Below are positions 1 through 8,647 of a stretch of 64,000 nucleotides of DNA, in pieces; the stretch's first letter is position 1, and each line of letters starts with the position of its first letter. The notes below the pieces were generated by a model, which saw only the letters and a list, made by a program, of their open reading frames with translations, had not been told where the DNA came from and did not search any database. The stretch lies in assembly GCF_002868715.1 (NCBI RefSeq), contig NZ_PKLZ01000002.1, positions 310,001 through 374,000 of the forward strand. Reading direction: 5' to 3'. The position numbers were made by a program, and so were the translations under genes. Source of the stretch: Kineobactrum sediminis (GTDB lineage Bacteria > Pseudomonadota > Gammaproteobacteria > Pseudomonadales > Halieaceae).

Positions 1-1
1 G

Positions 2-70
2 CCGGTATTGACTGCGGATGCGGCCGAGCAGCCTTTGGTGGAGCGCCGGCGTGACCCGCTGCGAGTATGA
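2..70 (+). CDS. C-terminal fragment of an unidentified protein (5' cut by window edge)
   Basis: An open frame enters from the left edge and ends with TGA at 68-70. It encodes 22 residues with ordinary composition, ending in a charged stretch (VERRRDPLRV). It would converge on the PAS-GGDEF gene with about 27 bases between the stops. Nothing in so short a piece identifies the product. A second frame stops at 54, so the choice of frame is uncertain. Confidence 0.3.
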   Translation, partial: PVLTADAAEQPLVERRRDPLRV

Positions 71-96
71 TGAAACGCAGCAGCCTGCAGCGCTCC

Positions 97-1353
97 TCAG
101 TCGCGTTTTCGCTTGACCTCGTACATAGCGGCGTCGGCAGCGGCCAGAAGTTTGGCCGCATCAAGGCCAAAGCAATGCGTATCCACTACACCGATGCTCG
201 CGGGGCAGCGCACCATTACACCGCCGCCAATATCAACGGGCAAAGATAGCGCCTGTACAAGCCTGTCGCGTAACCCTGTGCCGACGGTATCGGCGCCGGC
301 TTCATGCAGGATCACAAACTCATCGCCACCGATTCGCGCCACGACATCGGCTTCACGCACGGTTGTGGATAAGCGCTTTGCGGTTTCAACCAGGAGGGCG
401 TCACCGGCTTCGTGGCCATAGGTGTCATTGATTTCCTTGAAACCGTCCATATCCAGCAGCGCTACCGCCAGTGCTTGTCCGGATCGGTCCGCTCGCTGCA
501 GGGCAATGGCGAACACTTCATCGAGCAGGCGGCGATTGGCCAGCCCGGTAAGAGGGTCACGCAGGGCCAGTGCGGCGAGCTTGCCCTGGAGCTTGCGTGT
601 CTCGGTAACATCGCGCCCCACGCCGAGTAAGCCATTGCTTAGCAGGGTCACCTTGATTTCACCGGTAATGCTGATGCCATCCCGGCGAATAAAGCGGAGG
701 TCGTAACATTCACCGATGGTCTGCCCTCCGGCCAGCACCGCCTGTAAATGTTCCCTGTCCTCCCTGTGCAGAATGTCCAGAAAGCGGGAAAGATCCCGTA
801 ACTCCTCAGCAGGGTAGCCAGTCAGTGTTTCTACCGATGGGCTCATGTAATCAAAATGCGGTTCGGGCAGCATTTGCAAGCGGAACACAACATCAGCCGA
901 ACGGTCTGCCAGTTCGCGGAAACTGGCTATTTGTGCGCTAAATTCATCGCGCATGCTGATCTGGTCGCTAATGTCGCGGCCAACGAGGATAATGTCGGCG
1001 TTGTCTCCAGCAGTAATCGATTGCGCGCTCCAGGCATAAAAATCGTCCCTGGGTCGGTTGATAAACTCCAGGCCGCCCTTAATGGCAACCGCCTTACCCG
1101 GTGCCAGTTTACCGGTAAGCAATTTCAGCGCAGCGAGATCCTGCGCCCGCAGGAATTCGTCCAGCAGGCGGCCGATGAAGGTCGCCGGCAGACCGGTATG
1201 GATATTTGCCCATGCCTGATTACAGTAGCGCAACTTGCCCGTATCCGCTTGATAGCGGACTATAGGTTCGCTCAGGGTGTCCAGAATTTCTGATGGCAAC
1301 ATCAGGGTACTACTATCGTCCGTTGCCCTGAATTTGGGGAAACCTGACCTCAT
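97..1353 (-). CDS. PAS-PAS-GGDEF diguanylate cyclase
   Basis: A 418-residue cytoplasmic sensor that probably makes cyclic di-GMP from two GTP. Two PAS-type regions can be seen, at about residues 20-130 and 140-255; the second carries the pattern SPSVETLTGYPAEEL. A GGDEF domain fills about 260-418, starting RDPLTGLANRR. The active loop is intact (RIGGDEF), and an RxxD inhibitory site (READ) lies five residues before it, so activity with product feedback is expected. There is no membrane segment or signal peptide, so the PAS domains presumably sense a cytoplasmic ligand, flavin or haem; which one cannot be told. The ATG at 1353 has no strong ribosome binding site, and an in-frame ATG 17 codons downstream is possible. 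Confidence 0.92.
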   Translation of the reverse strand: MRSGFPKFRATDDSSTLMLPSEILDTLSEPIVRYQADTGKLRYCNQAWANIHTGLPATFIGRLLDEFLRAQDLAALKLLTGKLAPGKAVAIKGGLEFINRPRDDFYAWSAQSITAGDNADIILVGRDISDQISMRDEFSAQIASFRELADRSADVVFRLQMLPEPHFDYMSPSVETLTGYPAEELRDLSRFLDILHREDREHLQAVLAGGQTIGECYDLRFIRRDGISITGEIKVTLLSNGLLGVGRDVTETRKLQGKLAALALRDPLTGLANRRLLDEVFAIALQRADRSGQALAVALLDMDGFKEINDTYGHEAGDALLVETAKRLSTTVREADVVARIGGDEFVILHEAGADTVGTGLRDRLVQALSLPVDIGGGVMVRCPASIGVVDTHCFGLDAAKLLAAADAAMYEVKRKRD

Positions 1354-1494
1354 TTGATTTTTCGCTGGGTCATTGAAATTGCCTCGGGACCGCCAACCAA
1401 CCAGATGGAATTACAAAAAGCGCTCGTTTATTCATCGGGCAGCCAGGAAGGGCTCCGAGGTCAGCCCGTTGCCTGCTGCAACGCTGTTATCTTC

Positions 1495-1995
1495 TCAGGC
1501 TGGTTCCGGCATGCGGTTGCCAGCGTAGGTTACCCGCTCTGCATCCCCCGAAAAGTCCTTTATCAGCACATAGTGCACGATAAAACGGCTGGCGCTGATA
1601 AGCCACTGGCCGTCAATGCGCCGGTATTCGTCGACATAGTGGCCACCGAGCTGCACGCGGGTTTTATCCTGCGTGTTGATGCTGTAAAAAACAAGGCCGA
1701 TTTTCGCGCTGGCGGTGTCTGCCCCGTTAATGTCGACAATCGGGTTCTGGGCATGATGCATATCCACGATATGATCGTGACAGCCTAACGCGACAAAAGT
1801 ATCGACAAAGTCCTCTCGCGTCGTAAAGTGCCCGATATGGCCAAAATCAAGTGCTATCGGCCCGGATACGAAACAGGCCGCTACCACCTCGGGTTGCTTT
1901 TCATCACAGGCATTCAGATAGCGAAACTTCAGTTGGCGAATGGCTTCAATGTCCTGAAGTATCTGTAGCGGTTCGGGAGCTGGCTGTGTTTTCAT
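1495..1995 (-). CDS. SnoaL-like (NTF2 fold) nuclear transport factor 2 family protein
   Basis: A 166-residue protein of the SnoaL_4 type, a cone-shaped alpha+beta barrel used by polyketide cyclases, dehydratases and many uncharacterised enzymes. Family features are the N-terminal helix with AIRQLKFRYLNACDEK, the segment GHIGHFTTREDFVDTF, the histidines in DHIVDMHHAQNPIVDI, and the late barrel strand HYVDEYRRIDGQWLI. I used the ATG at 1995, preceded by ACAGG at good spacing, instead of a TTG eight codons upstream. It is divergent from the EAL-domain sensor gene and has no partner gene, so its substrate is unknown. Polyketide or steroid-like substrates are typical of the family, but this is inference. 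Confidence 0.75.
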   Translation of the reverse strand: MKTQPAPEPLQILQDIEAIRQLKFRYLNACDEKQPEVVAACFVSGPIALDFGHIGHFTTREDFVDTFVALGCHDHIVDMHHAQNPIVDINGADTASAKIGLVFYSINTQDKTRVQLGGHYVDEYRRIDGQWLISASRFIVHYVLIKDFSGDAERVTYAGNRMPEPA

Positions 1996-2242
1996 GGTTA
2001 TCGCCTGTAGAGTATCCAAAGAGAGCGATGTTAGCGTCTTTTTACCCGACGGGCAGTCGCGAAAACGCCCCTGCTGTTGATCCGGTGGGGCCGGTTTATC
2101 AGTTTGTAATGGAGCGGAGCGTTATACGGGTGATCCTGCCTGAATTATCAGGTACATAGCGACCAATGGCGGTTTCGATCCGTCTGTGCCGAGGTGAAAA
2201 GGATAAAAAAATGATCGTACTTCGTCCGGCCGGGGGCAAAAG

Positions 2243-4864
2243 ATGAGTATTTTTGCCGAACGGAATTACACTGCTTGTGGGAAAGCGGTGCTGTTTGTTC
2301 TCGGTATTTCCCTGCCGTGGCCATTTATTGCCACGGTGTTCGCCGAGCCGGCAACATCCCTGCGGGTAGGTGTGTACACCAACCCTCCCAAGATACAGCT
2401 CGACAACAAACAGCTGTCGGGAATTTTTGGCGAGCTCCTGCGCGAGATTGCCACGCGTGAAAACTGGGCACTGGAGCCCGTCGCCTGCAGCTGGAATACC
2501 TGTCTCACGCTATTGGAAGAGGGGCATATTGACCTGATGCCGGATGTTGCCAAAACCCAGGCACGTGAGCAGGATTTCTCATTTCACCAAACCCCCGTGC
2601 TGCGCAGCTGGTCTCAGCTCTACAGCTCTTCCAAAGCCCGGGTGAGCAGTCTGCTCGACCTCGATCGTTTGCGTATCGCGGTTCTTGATGGGTCGGTGCA
2701 ACAGGAATACCTGGGCGACCTGGTGGCCGGTTTTGGTCTGGACGTGGCCTGGTTACCTACGGTGTCTTTTGAAGATGGTTTTACCGCTGTCGAGAACGGG
2801 CACGCCGACGTTGTTGCCGCCAATTATCTGTTCGGGGACAGGCGTGCAAGCGATCTTGGCTTGTCTGTGACACCCATTATGTTCCAGCCATCGAGATTGT
2901 ATTTTGCAGGTCGCCCGAATCTCGACCCGCAGATACTGGCAACAATAGACCGTTATCTGGATCGCTGGATGGCCACCAGTGCTTCACCTTATGGCGATAT
3001 CATGCGCCGCTGGGGAGTGCATGCACAACAGGCGACGGTGCCAATGTGGGTTTATTGGGCTGCCCCTGTTGCCCTTGGAATACTGGTTCTGGCGCTGGGC
3101 TTTGCTATTTTTCAGCACCGGCGGACGGCCAGGGCCACGTCAATACTGAACCTTTCCGAACAGCGGTTCGACACGATACTCAACGGCATTGACGCCTATG
3201 TGTATACCAAGGATACACACTTTCGTTACCAGTACCTGAATGAACGGCTGTGCGAATTGCTTGGTGTCAGTAAAGAGGACGTTCTGGGGCAGACGGACGA
3301 AGTGCTGTTTGATGAAAACTCCTGTCGCCGGATGCGTGCACACGATGCCCGTGTGCTGGAACGGGGCGAGCGTGTATCCGGTGAGGAGGTCAACACCACC
3401 CGGCTGGGTGCCAAGCGAACGTTCATGTCCATCAAGATCCCCCTGCGCGACGCCGAGGGAAATATATACGGCATCTGCGGCGTCTCCACCGACATAACCG
3501 AGCAGCAGCGCATTCGCGAGCAGCTCGACTACGCGCAATACTATGACGGCTTAACCGGCCTTGCCAACCGCAAGATGCTGCTGGATCGTCTGGACCACGC
3601 GGTAGCCGGTTATTCCCGGACCGGTTTCGAGGGCGCTGTACTGGCTCTGGACCTGAACGATTTCACTATGGTGAATGACACCCTGGGCCATGGGGTTGGC
3701 GATGATTTATTGAAACTGGTGGCAATGCGCGCCAGCAGTTGCCTGTCTGAGAGCGATAGTGCTGCGCGCCTGGGTGCGGACGATTTTGTCATTATTCTTG
3801 AAAACCTGAGCGATGATCGGGAGGCGGCGGTAATGCACGCCCGCTATCGGGCGGAGGAGCTGCTTGAAGCCATATCCCTGCCCTGCGAGCTTGATGGCAA
3901 TACGCTAAGCACCAGTGTCAGCATTGGCGTGACCCTGTTTTCAGATGGAGACCCGGAGCAGGTCAGCTCGCTGCTGCGTAATGCTGACCTGGCCCTGGTA
4001 GAAGCCAAACGGCAGGATACAGGCGCCGTTCGCTTTTTTGACCCGACGATGCAGGATCACGTGACCCGGCGTATGGATATTGAGGCTGCCCTGCGCCGCG
4101 CGCTTGGCATGAATAGCCTGGAGCTTTATCTGCAGCCACAGGTGAATGCACAATGCGAGGTGGTGGGCGGCGAGATTCTTCTCCGATGGAATGACCCGGT
4201 GTTGGGCGTTATGTCGCCCGACGAATTTATTCCCGTTGCGGAAAGCACGGGTCTGATAATTCCCTTGGGTAGTTGGGTATTGCGGGAGGCCTGTAAAATT
4301 CTCCAGGAGTGGCAGGCCAGTCCCCTACTGGCCAACCTCTCGCTGGCAGTTAATATCAGCCCGCGACAATTTCGCCATGCCGAGTTTGTACAGCACGTTG
4401 AGCAGTGCATCAGCGAATTTGATTTGCGGGGAGAGCTTATCGAGCTTGAGATCACAGAGGGCATGCTGATTGACGATTTCAGCAATATCGTGGTCCGGAT
4501 GGAGGAACTGCAGGCAATGGGCGTACGGTTTTCCCTTGATGATTTCGGCACCGGATATGCCTCGCTGTCCTATCTCAAGCGACTGTCCCTGTTCCAGTTG
4601 AAGATTGACCAGTCCTTTACCCGGGACCTGCTGACCGACCCCAACGACGAGGCAATTGTTACCGCGACCTTGAGTCTGGGTAGCAGCCTTGGTCTGGAGG
4701 TGATTGCCGAGGGTGTGGAAACCTCAGCACAGATGCAGCGTCTCACAGAGATGGGTTGCCAAAAATTCCAGGGTTATTACATCGGCCGCCCGCAGCCCGT
4801 CGAGGAATGGCAGTCGCGGTTGCGGGACTCACTCAGCCTGAAACAGGACCAGGAGGTCTCCTAG
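2243..4864 (+). CDS. Periplasmic-binding-domain / PAS / degenerate GGDEF / EAL sensor phosphodiesterase
   Basis: An 873-residue inner-membrane c-di-GMP protein. A signal segment (about 12-32) leads into a family 3 solute-binding domain (about 38-265, starting SLRVGVYTNPPKIQ). This is followed by a membrane helix (about 272-292), a PAS domain (about 300-425), a GGDEF-like domain (about 430-600) and an EAL domain (about 610-865). The GGDEF loop is degenerate (RLGADDF), and the residues where RxxD would sit read SESD, so cyclase activity is unlikely. The EAL domain keeps ELEITEG, DDFGTGYASL, LKIDQSF and AEGVET; its namesake motif reads EIL and keeps the metal-binding glutamate. The likely role is hydrolysis of c-di-GMP in response to a periplasmic amino-acid-like ligand. 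A GGGGG ribosome binding site precedes the ATG. The stop overlaps that of epmB by four bases. Confidence 0.93.
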   Translation: MSIFAERNYTACGKAVLFVLGISLPWPFIATVFAEPATSLRVGVYTNPPKIQLDNKQLSGIFGELLREIATRENWALEPVACSWNTCLTLLEEGHIDLMPDVAKTQAREQDFSFHQTPVLRSWSQLYSSSKARVSSLLDLDRLRIAVLDGSVQQEYLGDLVAGFGLDVAWLPTVSFEDGFTAVENGHADVVAANYLFGDRRASDLGLSVTPIMFQPSRLYFAGRPNLDPQILATIDRYLDRWMATSASPYGDIMRRWGVHAQQATVPMWVYWAAPVALGILVLALGFAIFQHRRTARATSILNLSEQRFDTILNGIDAYVYTKDTHFRYQYLNERLCELLGVSKEDVLGQTDEVLFDENSCRRMRAHDARVLERGERVSGEEVNTTRLGAKRTFMSIKIPLRDAEGNIYGICGVSTDITEQQRIREQLDYAQYYDGLTGLANRKMLLDRLDHAVAGYSRTGFEGAVLALDLNDFTMVNDTLGHGVGDDLLKLVAMRASSCLSESDSAARLGADDFVIILENLSDDREAAVMHARYRAEELLEAISLPCELDGNTLSTSVSIGVTLFSDGDPEQVSSLLRNADLALVEAKRQDTGAVRFFDPTMQDHVTRRMDIEAALRRALGMNSLELYLQPQVNAQCEVVGGEILLRWNDPVLGVMSPDEFIPVAESTGLIIPLGSWVLREACKILQEWQASPLLANLSLAVNISPRQFRHAEFVQHVEQCISEFDLRGELIELEITEGMLIDDFSNIVVRMEELQAMGVRFSLDDFGTGYASLSYLKRLSLFQLKIDQSFTRDLLTDPNDEAIVTATLSLGSSLGLEVIAEGVETSAQMQRLTEMGCQKFQGYYIGRPQPVEEWQSRLRDSLSLKQDQEVS

Positions 4865-5874
4865 ACAGGCACCTTGGCCGGTGCCCCGGCTATTTCGCGT
4901 ACCAGCTTCGGCAGCAAATAGCCCGGCAGTACGGTACTGATCTCCCGATGCAGTGCTTTCGCCCGGCTTTCATCCACATCAAAGTGAGCGGCTCCCGCCA
5001 CCTTATCCAGTAGGTGCAAATAGTAGGGCAGTGCGCCCGCCAGGAACAACCGTTCACTCAGGGCTGCCAGCACAGCCGCATTGTCATTAATGCCTGCCAG
5101 CAACACGGACTGGTTCAGCAGGACCATGCCTGTCTTGCGAATACGCCCAAATGCTGCGGCAACCTCCTCATCGATCTCATTGGCATGATTGCTGTGTACC
5201 ACCATGACCGTGGCGAGCCTGCTGTCGGTCAGGGCTTCCAGCAGTGAGTCGGTTACTCTCTGGGGGATGATCACGGGCAGGCGGGTATGGATGCGCAGGC
5301 GGGTGACATGCGGTATGGCCGCCAGCTGGCCAACCAGCTCCGCCAGCTGGCGGTCACTCGCGACCAGGGGGTCACCGCCGCTGAAGATCACTTCACTGAT
5401 GCTGTCGTCCGCGGCTATGTATTGCAGTGCCGCCGGCCACTCGCTGCGGCTGTTCTGGTTATCACTGTAGGGGAAGTGGCGCCTGAAGCAGTAGCGGCAA
5501 TGAATGGCGCAACTGCCGGTGACCAGCAGTAGCAAGCGGCCGTGGTACTTGTGGATAATGCCGGGTTGGGGGTTTGCGGTGCCGGTTTCGCCAATCGGGT
5601 CTGGCCCGAACCCGCTGCTTGCCAGCAGTTCCTGCCGTCCGGCCAGCACCTGCAGCAACAGCGGGTCGGCCGGGTCGCCAATAACCATCCTTCGCATGAA
5701 GTCACGTGGCACCCGTAGCGGAAAGTCGCTCGCTGCCTGCGGGCTCCAGCCCACCTGTTCGGGCTGCAGTTGCAGATAGTCGAGCAAGGTGTCCGCGGAG
5801 GTCACCAGGTCGCGCAGCGCGGCTCGCCAGTCCGCCTCTGGGGGCGCCGGCGCAAGAGCAATAATATCCGGCAT
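4861..5874 (-). CDS. epmB: EF-P beta-lysylation protein EpmB (lysine 2,3-aminomutase type radical SAM)
   Basis: A 337-residue radical SAM enzyme; the length is close to E. coli EpmB. It converts (S)-alpha-lysine to (R)-beta-lysine, which EpmA then attaches to translation factor EF-P. The cluster-binding CxxxCxxC motif is seen in CAIHCRYCFRRHFPY, and the SAM-contacting SGGDPL follows. The N-terminal region (WRAALRDLVTSADTLLDYL) matches EpmB and not the longer clostridial aminomutases. No epmA or efp gene lies in this window. The gene converges on the EAL-domain gene with a CTAG shared between the two stops, and lies 9 bases from the end of puuB, which runs in the same direction upstream, so the two may be cotranscribed. 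Confidence 0.93.
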   Translation of the reverse strand: MPDIIALAPAPPEADWRAALRDLVTSADTLLDYLQLQPEQVGWSPQAASDFPLRVPRDFMRRMVIGDPADPLLLQVLAGRQELLASSGFGPDPIGETGTANPQPGIIHKYHGRLLLLVTGSCAIHCRYCFRRHFPYSDNQNSRSEWPAALQYIAADDSISEVIFSGGDPLVASDRQLAELVGQLAAIPHVTRLRIHTRLPVIIPQRVTDSLLEALTDSRLATVMVVHSNHANEIDEEVAAAFGRIRKTGMVLLNQSVLLAGINDNAAVLAALSERLFLAGALPYYLHLLDKVAGAAHFDVDESRAKALHREISTVLPGYLLPKLVREIAGAPAKVPV

Positions 5875-5883
5875 CAGGTGGTT

Positions 5884-7176
5884 TTATCCGAGACGATCAC
5901 GAAGGCTGTAGAATAACATACCTGCTACCAACCCGGGCCAGCGCAGTAGCGTCCCGCCGGGAAAGCGATGGGAAGGGACCGTGGCCATCACGTCAAACCG
6001 CTCTGCCGAACCACTGATAACCTCCGCCAGCAGTTTTCCAGCCAGGGTCGCGGTGGGCACACCGTGGCCCGAGTAGCCATGCGCATAAAAGACCTGTGGT
6101 GACAGGCGGCCGAAGTCCGGCATGCGGTTCATGGTGATAGCCAGGGTGCCACCCCAGCCATAGTCGATGCGCGTCTCGGCAAGCTCGGGGTAGATCCGCA
6201 GCATGTATTTGCGCACAAAACCCGGGATATCCGCGGGGAAGCGTCGGCTGTAGGATTCCCCGCCGCCAAACAACAGGCGATTGTCAGCTGACAACTTCCA
6301 GTAGTTGATGACAAACAGCGAATCCGACATCGAGGTGTCATCCCGGATCAGTTGCCGCGCCAGGGTTTCAGGCAATGGTTCGGTGGCCAGCATGTAATTA
6401 TTGATGGGCATGATACGGCCAGCGGTACGCGACTCCAGTTTTTCCAGGTAGCCATTGCAGGCCAGTACCAGAAAGCGGGCGCGTATGGTTCCGCGGCCCG
6501 TATTCACGTTAACCCGGGTGCCTTCCCGATAGCTGGTTACCCGGCTCCCCTCGTGGAGGGTGGCGCCGAGTTCGACTGCGGCGCGAGCCAGGCCAAGGGC
6601 GTAGTTGAGGGGGTGCAGGTGGTACGCCCCACTATCCAGGGCACCGCCATGAAAGCCGCGCCCCGAGGTCATGGTAGCAACCTCGTCCTGTTCGACATAG
6701 CGCACCTGGTCGTAGTTGTAGACGGTGTTCAGGTGTTCGACTTCCTCGCGCAGCTCGCCGGCATCGCCGGCTTTGGAAGCGAGGTGCAGGTTGCCGGTCT
6801 TCAGTTCGCAGTCGATTCCGTGCTGGTCGATCAGTTCGCAGACAGTGGTCACTGCCTCCAACCCGAGTTGCCACAGGGCTTTCGCATGCTCATGGCCAAC
6901 CGACTTTTCCAGCTGCTGCTGGCTGACCCGTTGGCCGGTGCCCACGTGGCCACCGTTGCGCCCCGAAGCGCCCCAACCGATCTTGTTTGCTTCCAGCAGG
7001 ATGACACTATAGCCGCGCTTACGTAAATGAATCGCGGTGGAGAGGCCGGTGTAGCCACCGCCGATAATACAGACATCCGCGCTGGCGTTCCCCTCCAGGG
7101 CAGGAAAATCCGGTGCCGGCGCCGCGGTTGCAGCGTACCAGGAATCTACGTGGGCTTGGTTTTGCATGGTGGTCAT
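5884..7176 (-). CDS. puuB: Gamma-glutamylputrescine oxidase (FAD-dependent, DAO family)
   Basis: A 430-residue flavin oxidoreductase of the DAO/OrdL family. PuuB oxidises gamma-glutamylputrescine to gamma-glutamyl-aminobutyraldehyde with release of ammonia and peroxide. The N terminus has the FAD dinucleotide fold (DVCIIGGGYTGLSTA) and, about 30 residues on, the family signature GWGASGRNGGHV; a second cofactor-contact segment (YAHGYSGHGVPTA) lies near the C terminus. The assignment to PuuB rests on the fold and on the divergent neighbour, a puuA-type glutamine synthetase, 106 bases away. The final conversion steps (aldehyde dehydrogenase, hydrolase) are not in the window. Related oxidases act on other amines, so the substrate is likely but unproven. 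Confidence 0.82.
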   Translation of the reverse strand: MTTMQNQAHVDSWYAATAAPAPDFPALEGNASADVCIIGGGYTGLSTAIHLRKRGYSVILLEANKIGWGASGRNGGHVGTGQRVSQQQLEKSVGHEHAKALWQLGLEAVTTVCELIDQHGIDCELKTGNLHLASKAGDAGELREEVEHLNTVYNYDQVRYVEQDEVATMTSGRGFHGGALDSGAYHLHPLNYALGLARAAVELGATLHEGSRVTSYREGTRVNVNTGRGTIRARFLVLACNGYLEKLESRTAGRIMPINNYMLATEPLPETLARQLIRDDTSMSDSLFVINYWKLSADNRLLFGGGESYSRRFPADIPGFVRKYMLRIYPELAETRIDYGWGGTLAITMNRMPDFGRLSPQVFYAHGYSGHGVPTATLAGKLLAEVISGSAERFDVMATVPSHRFPGGTLLRWPGLVAGMLFYSLRDRLG

Positions 7177-7214
7177 TATAGCGCCTGACTTGTGCCGCGC
7201 CGCATAACACGTTA

Positions 7215-7262
7215 GGGGTACCCCCCTTGCGGCTGTATTTGAAGTACTGCGATACTGGTACT
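7215..7262. promoter_or_regulatory. Palindromes and candidate promoter between puuB and puuA
   Basis: The 106-base divergent spacer holds a perfect palindrome GGGGTACCCC (7215-7224) and an inverted repeat AGTAC/GTACT (7243-7247 and 7258-7262). A weak promoter match for puuA runs from TTGCGG (7227-7232) over an 18-base spacer to GATACT (7251-7256). These sites are placed where an operator controlling both putrescine genes would sit. The regulator is not in the window, and the match scores are low. Confidence 0.3.
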
Positions 7263-7282
7263 TTCCATCTCACGGCTACTTT

Positions 7283-8632
7283 ATGTCAACCGATACTCAA
7301 ATCATTCACGACTGGCTCAAGAAACACAAAATTTCGGAAGTCGAATGTCTTGTGCCCGATATGACGGGCAACGCCCGCGGCAAATTTATCCCGGCGCAGC
7401 AATTTCTGCTCCAGGGTGATCCCAAACTCCCTGAAAGCATCATGATCCAGACCGTGACGGGCGAGTACTCGGACTATCACTACGATTTTGTCGAGCCCAC
7501 CGATGCCGATATGCTGCTGAAGCCGGACCCCGCTACCTTGCGCGTGGTGCCCTGGGCCCGGGAGCCCACAGCGCAGATCATTCACGACTGTTTCAAGATG
7601 AACGGCGAACGACATCCGCTGTCCACTCGCAACGTATTGCGCAATATTCTCGATCTGTATGCCGCCGAGGGCCTGCAACCGGTGGTGGCGCCGGAAGTGG
7701 AATTTTACCTGGTAGCCAAGAATGCAGACCCTGACTACGAGTTGATGCCTCCCAAGGGACGTTCCGGCCGACGCGAGTCGGCACGGCTGTCGTACAGCAT
7801 CGATGCGGTCGCGGAGTTCGAGGATTTCGTTGAGGATATGTACGGCTACGCCGACAAGCAGAATCTGCAGGTAGACACGTTGATTCACGAAAATGGCGCC
7901 GCGCAGATGGAAATCAACTTCCTCCACGGCGATGCGCTGAGCCTGGCCGACCAGGTCTTTGTGTTCAAGCGCACGGTGCGTGAGACGGCGCTTAAACATG
8001 GTATGTACGCCACTTTCATGGCCAAGCCGATGAAGCGCGAGCCCGGCAGTGCCATGCACATTCACCAGAGCCTGCTGGACGTAAAGACCGGGGAAAATAT
8101 TTTTGCCGACAAGGACGGCAAGCATACCCCGCGATTTTTGTCCTATATCGCCGGTCTGCAACGCTACACCCCTGAGCTGATCAGCCTGTATGCACCCAAT
8201 GTAAACTCCTATCGTCGACTGGCGCCGGAAATCGCCGCGCCCATCAACCTGAACTGGGGCATTGATAACCGTACCACGGCGTTCCGTGTGCCTTGGGGGC
8301 CACCGGCCGCCACCCGTATCGAAAATCGCTTTCCCGGGGCCGATGCCAACCCCTACCTGGCGTTTGCCGCTACCCTGGCCAGTGGTTACCTGGGTATGAA
8401 GCAGGGCCTCATACCCACGGAGCCCCACCAGGGCACCGCCAACGAGGAAGATGTTGAGGTGGCGCGGACCCTGGAAGAGGGTCTGCGTAACCTGCATAAC
8501 ACACCCGAGTTGCAGGATATGATCGGCGACCTGTTCCTGCGGGCCTACGCCGCTGTAAAACTTGATGAATTTGAAGAATTCAACCGTGTTATCAGTTCCT
8601 GGGAGCGGGAGCATCTGCTGTTGCAAGTATAA
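7283..8632 (+). CDS. puuA: Glutamine synthetase family protein, probable glutamate-putrescine ligase
   Basis: A 449-residue ATP-dependent ligase of the glutamine synthetase superfamily. PuuA joins putrescine to the gamma-carboxyl of glutamate as the first step of putrescine degradation. Catalytic-domain landmarks are the metal-binding APEVEFYLV, ENGAAQMEINF, the SAMHIHQSL segment (canonical GSGMHxHQS), the arginine-containing INLNWGIDNRTTAFRVP and the late RIENRFPGADANPYLA. The N-terminal beta-grasp domain is short and carries VECLVPDMTGNARGKF, typical of the PuuA/GlnA3 group and not of nitrogen-assimilating GlnA. Divergent puuB supports the assignment. A membrane protein gene follows after 15 bases and may be cotranscribed. 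Confidence 0.85.
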   Translation: MSTDTQIIHDWLKKHKISEVECLVPDMTGNARGKFIPAQQFLLQGDPKLPESIMIQTVTGEYSDYHYDFVEPTDADMLLKPDPATLRVVPWAREPTAQIIHDCFKMNGERHPLSTRNVLRNILDLYAAEGLQPVVAPEVEFYLVAKNADPDYELMPPKGRSGRRESARLSYSIDAVAEFEDFVEDMYGYADKQNLQVDTLIHENGAAQMEINFLHGDALSLADQVFVFKRTVRETALKHGMYATFMAKPMKREPGSAMHIHQSLLDVKTGENIFADKDGKHTPRFLSYIAGLQRYTPELISLYAPNVNSYRRLAPEIAAPINLNWGIDNRTTAFRVPWGPPAATRIENRFPGADANPYLAFAATLASGYLGMKQGLIPTEPHQGTANEEDVEVARTLEEGLRNLHNTPELQDMIGDLFLRAYAAVKLDEFEEFNRVISSWEREHLLLQV

Positions 8633-8647
8633 AGAGGACTGATTCCT

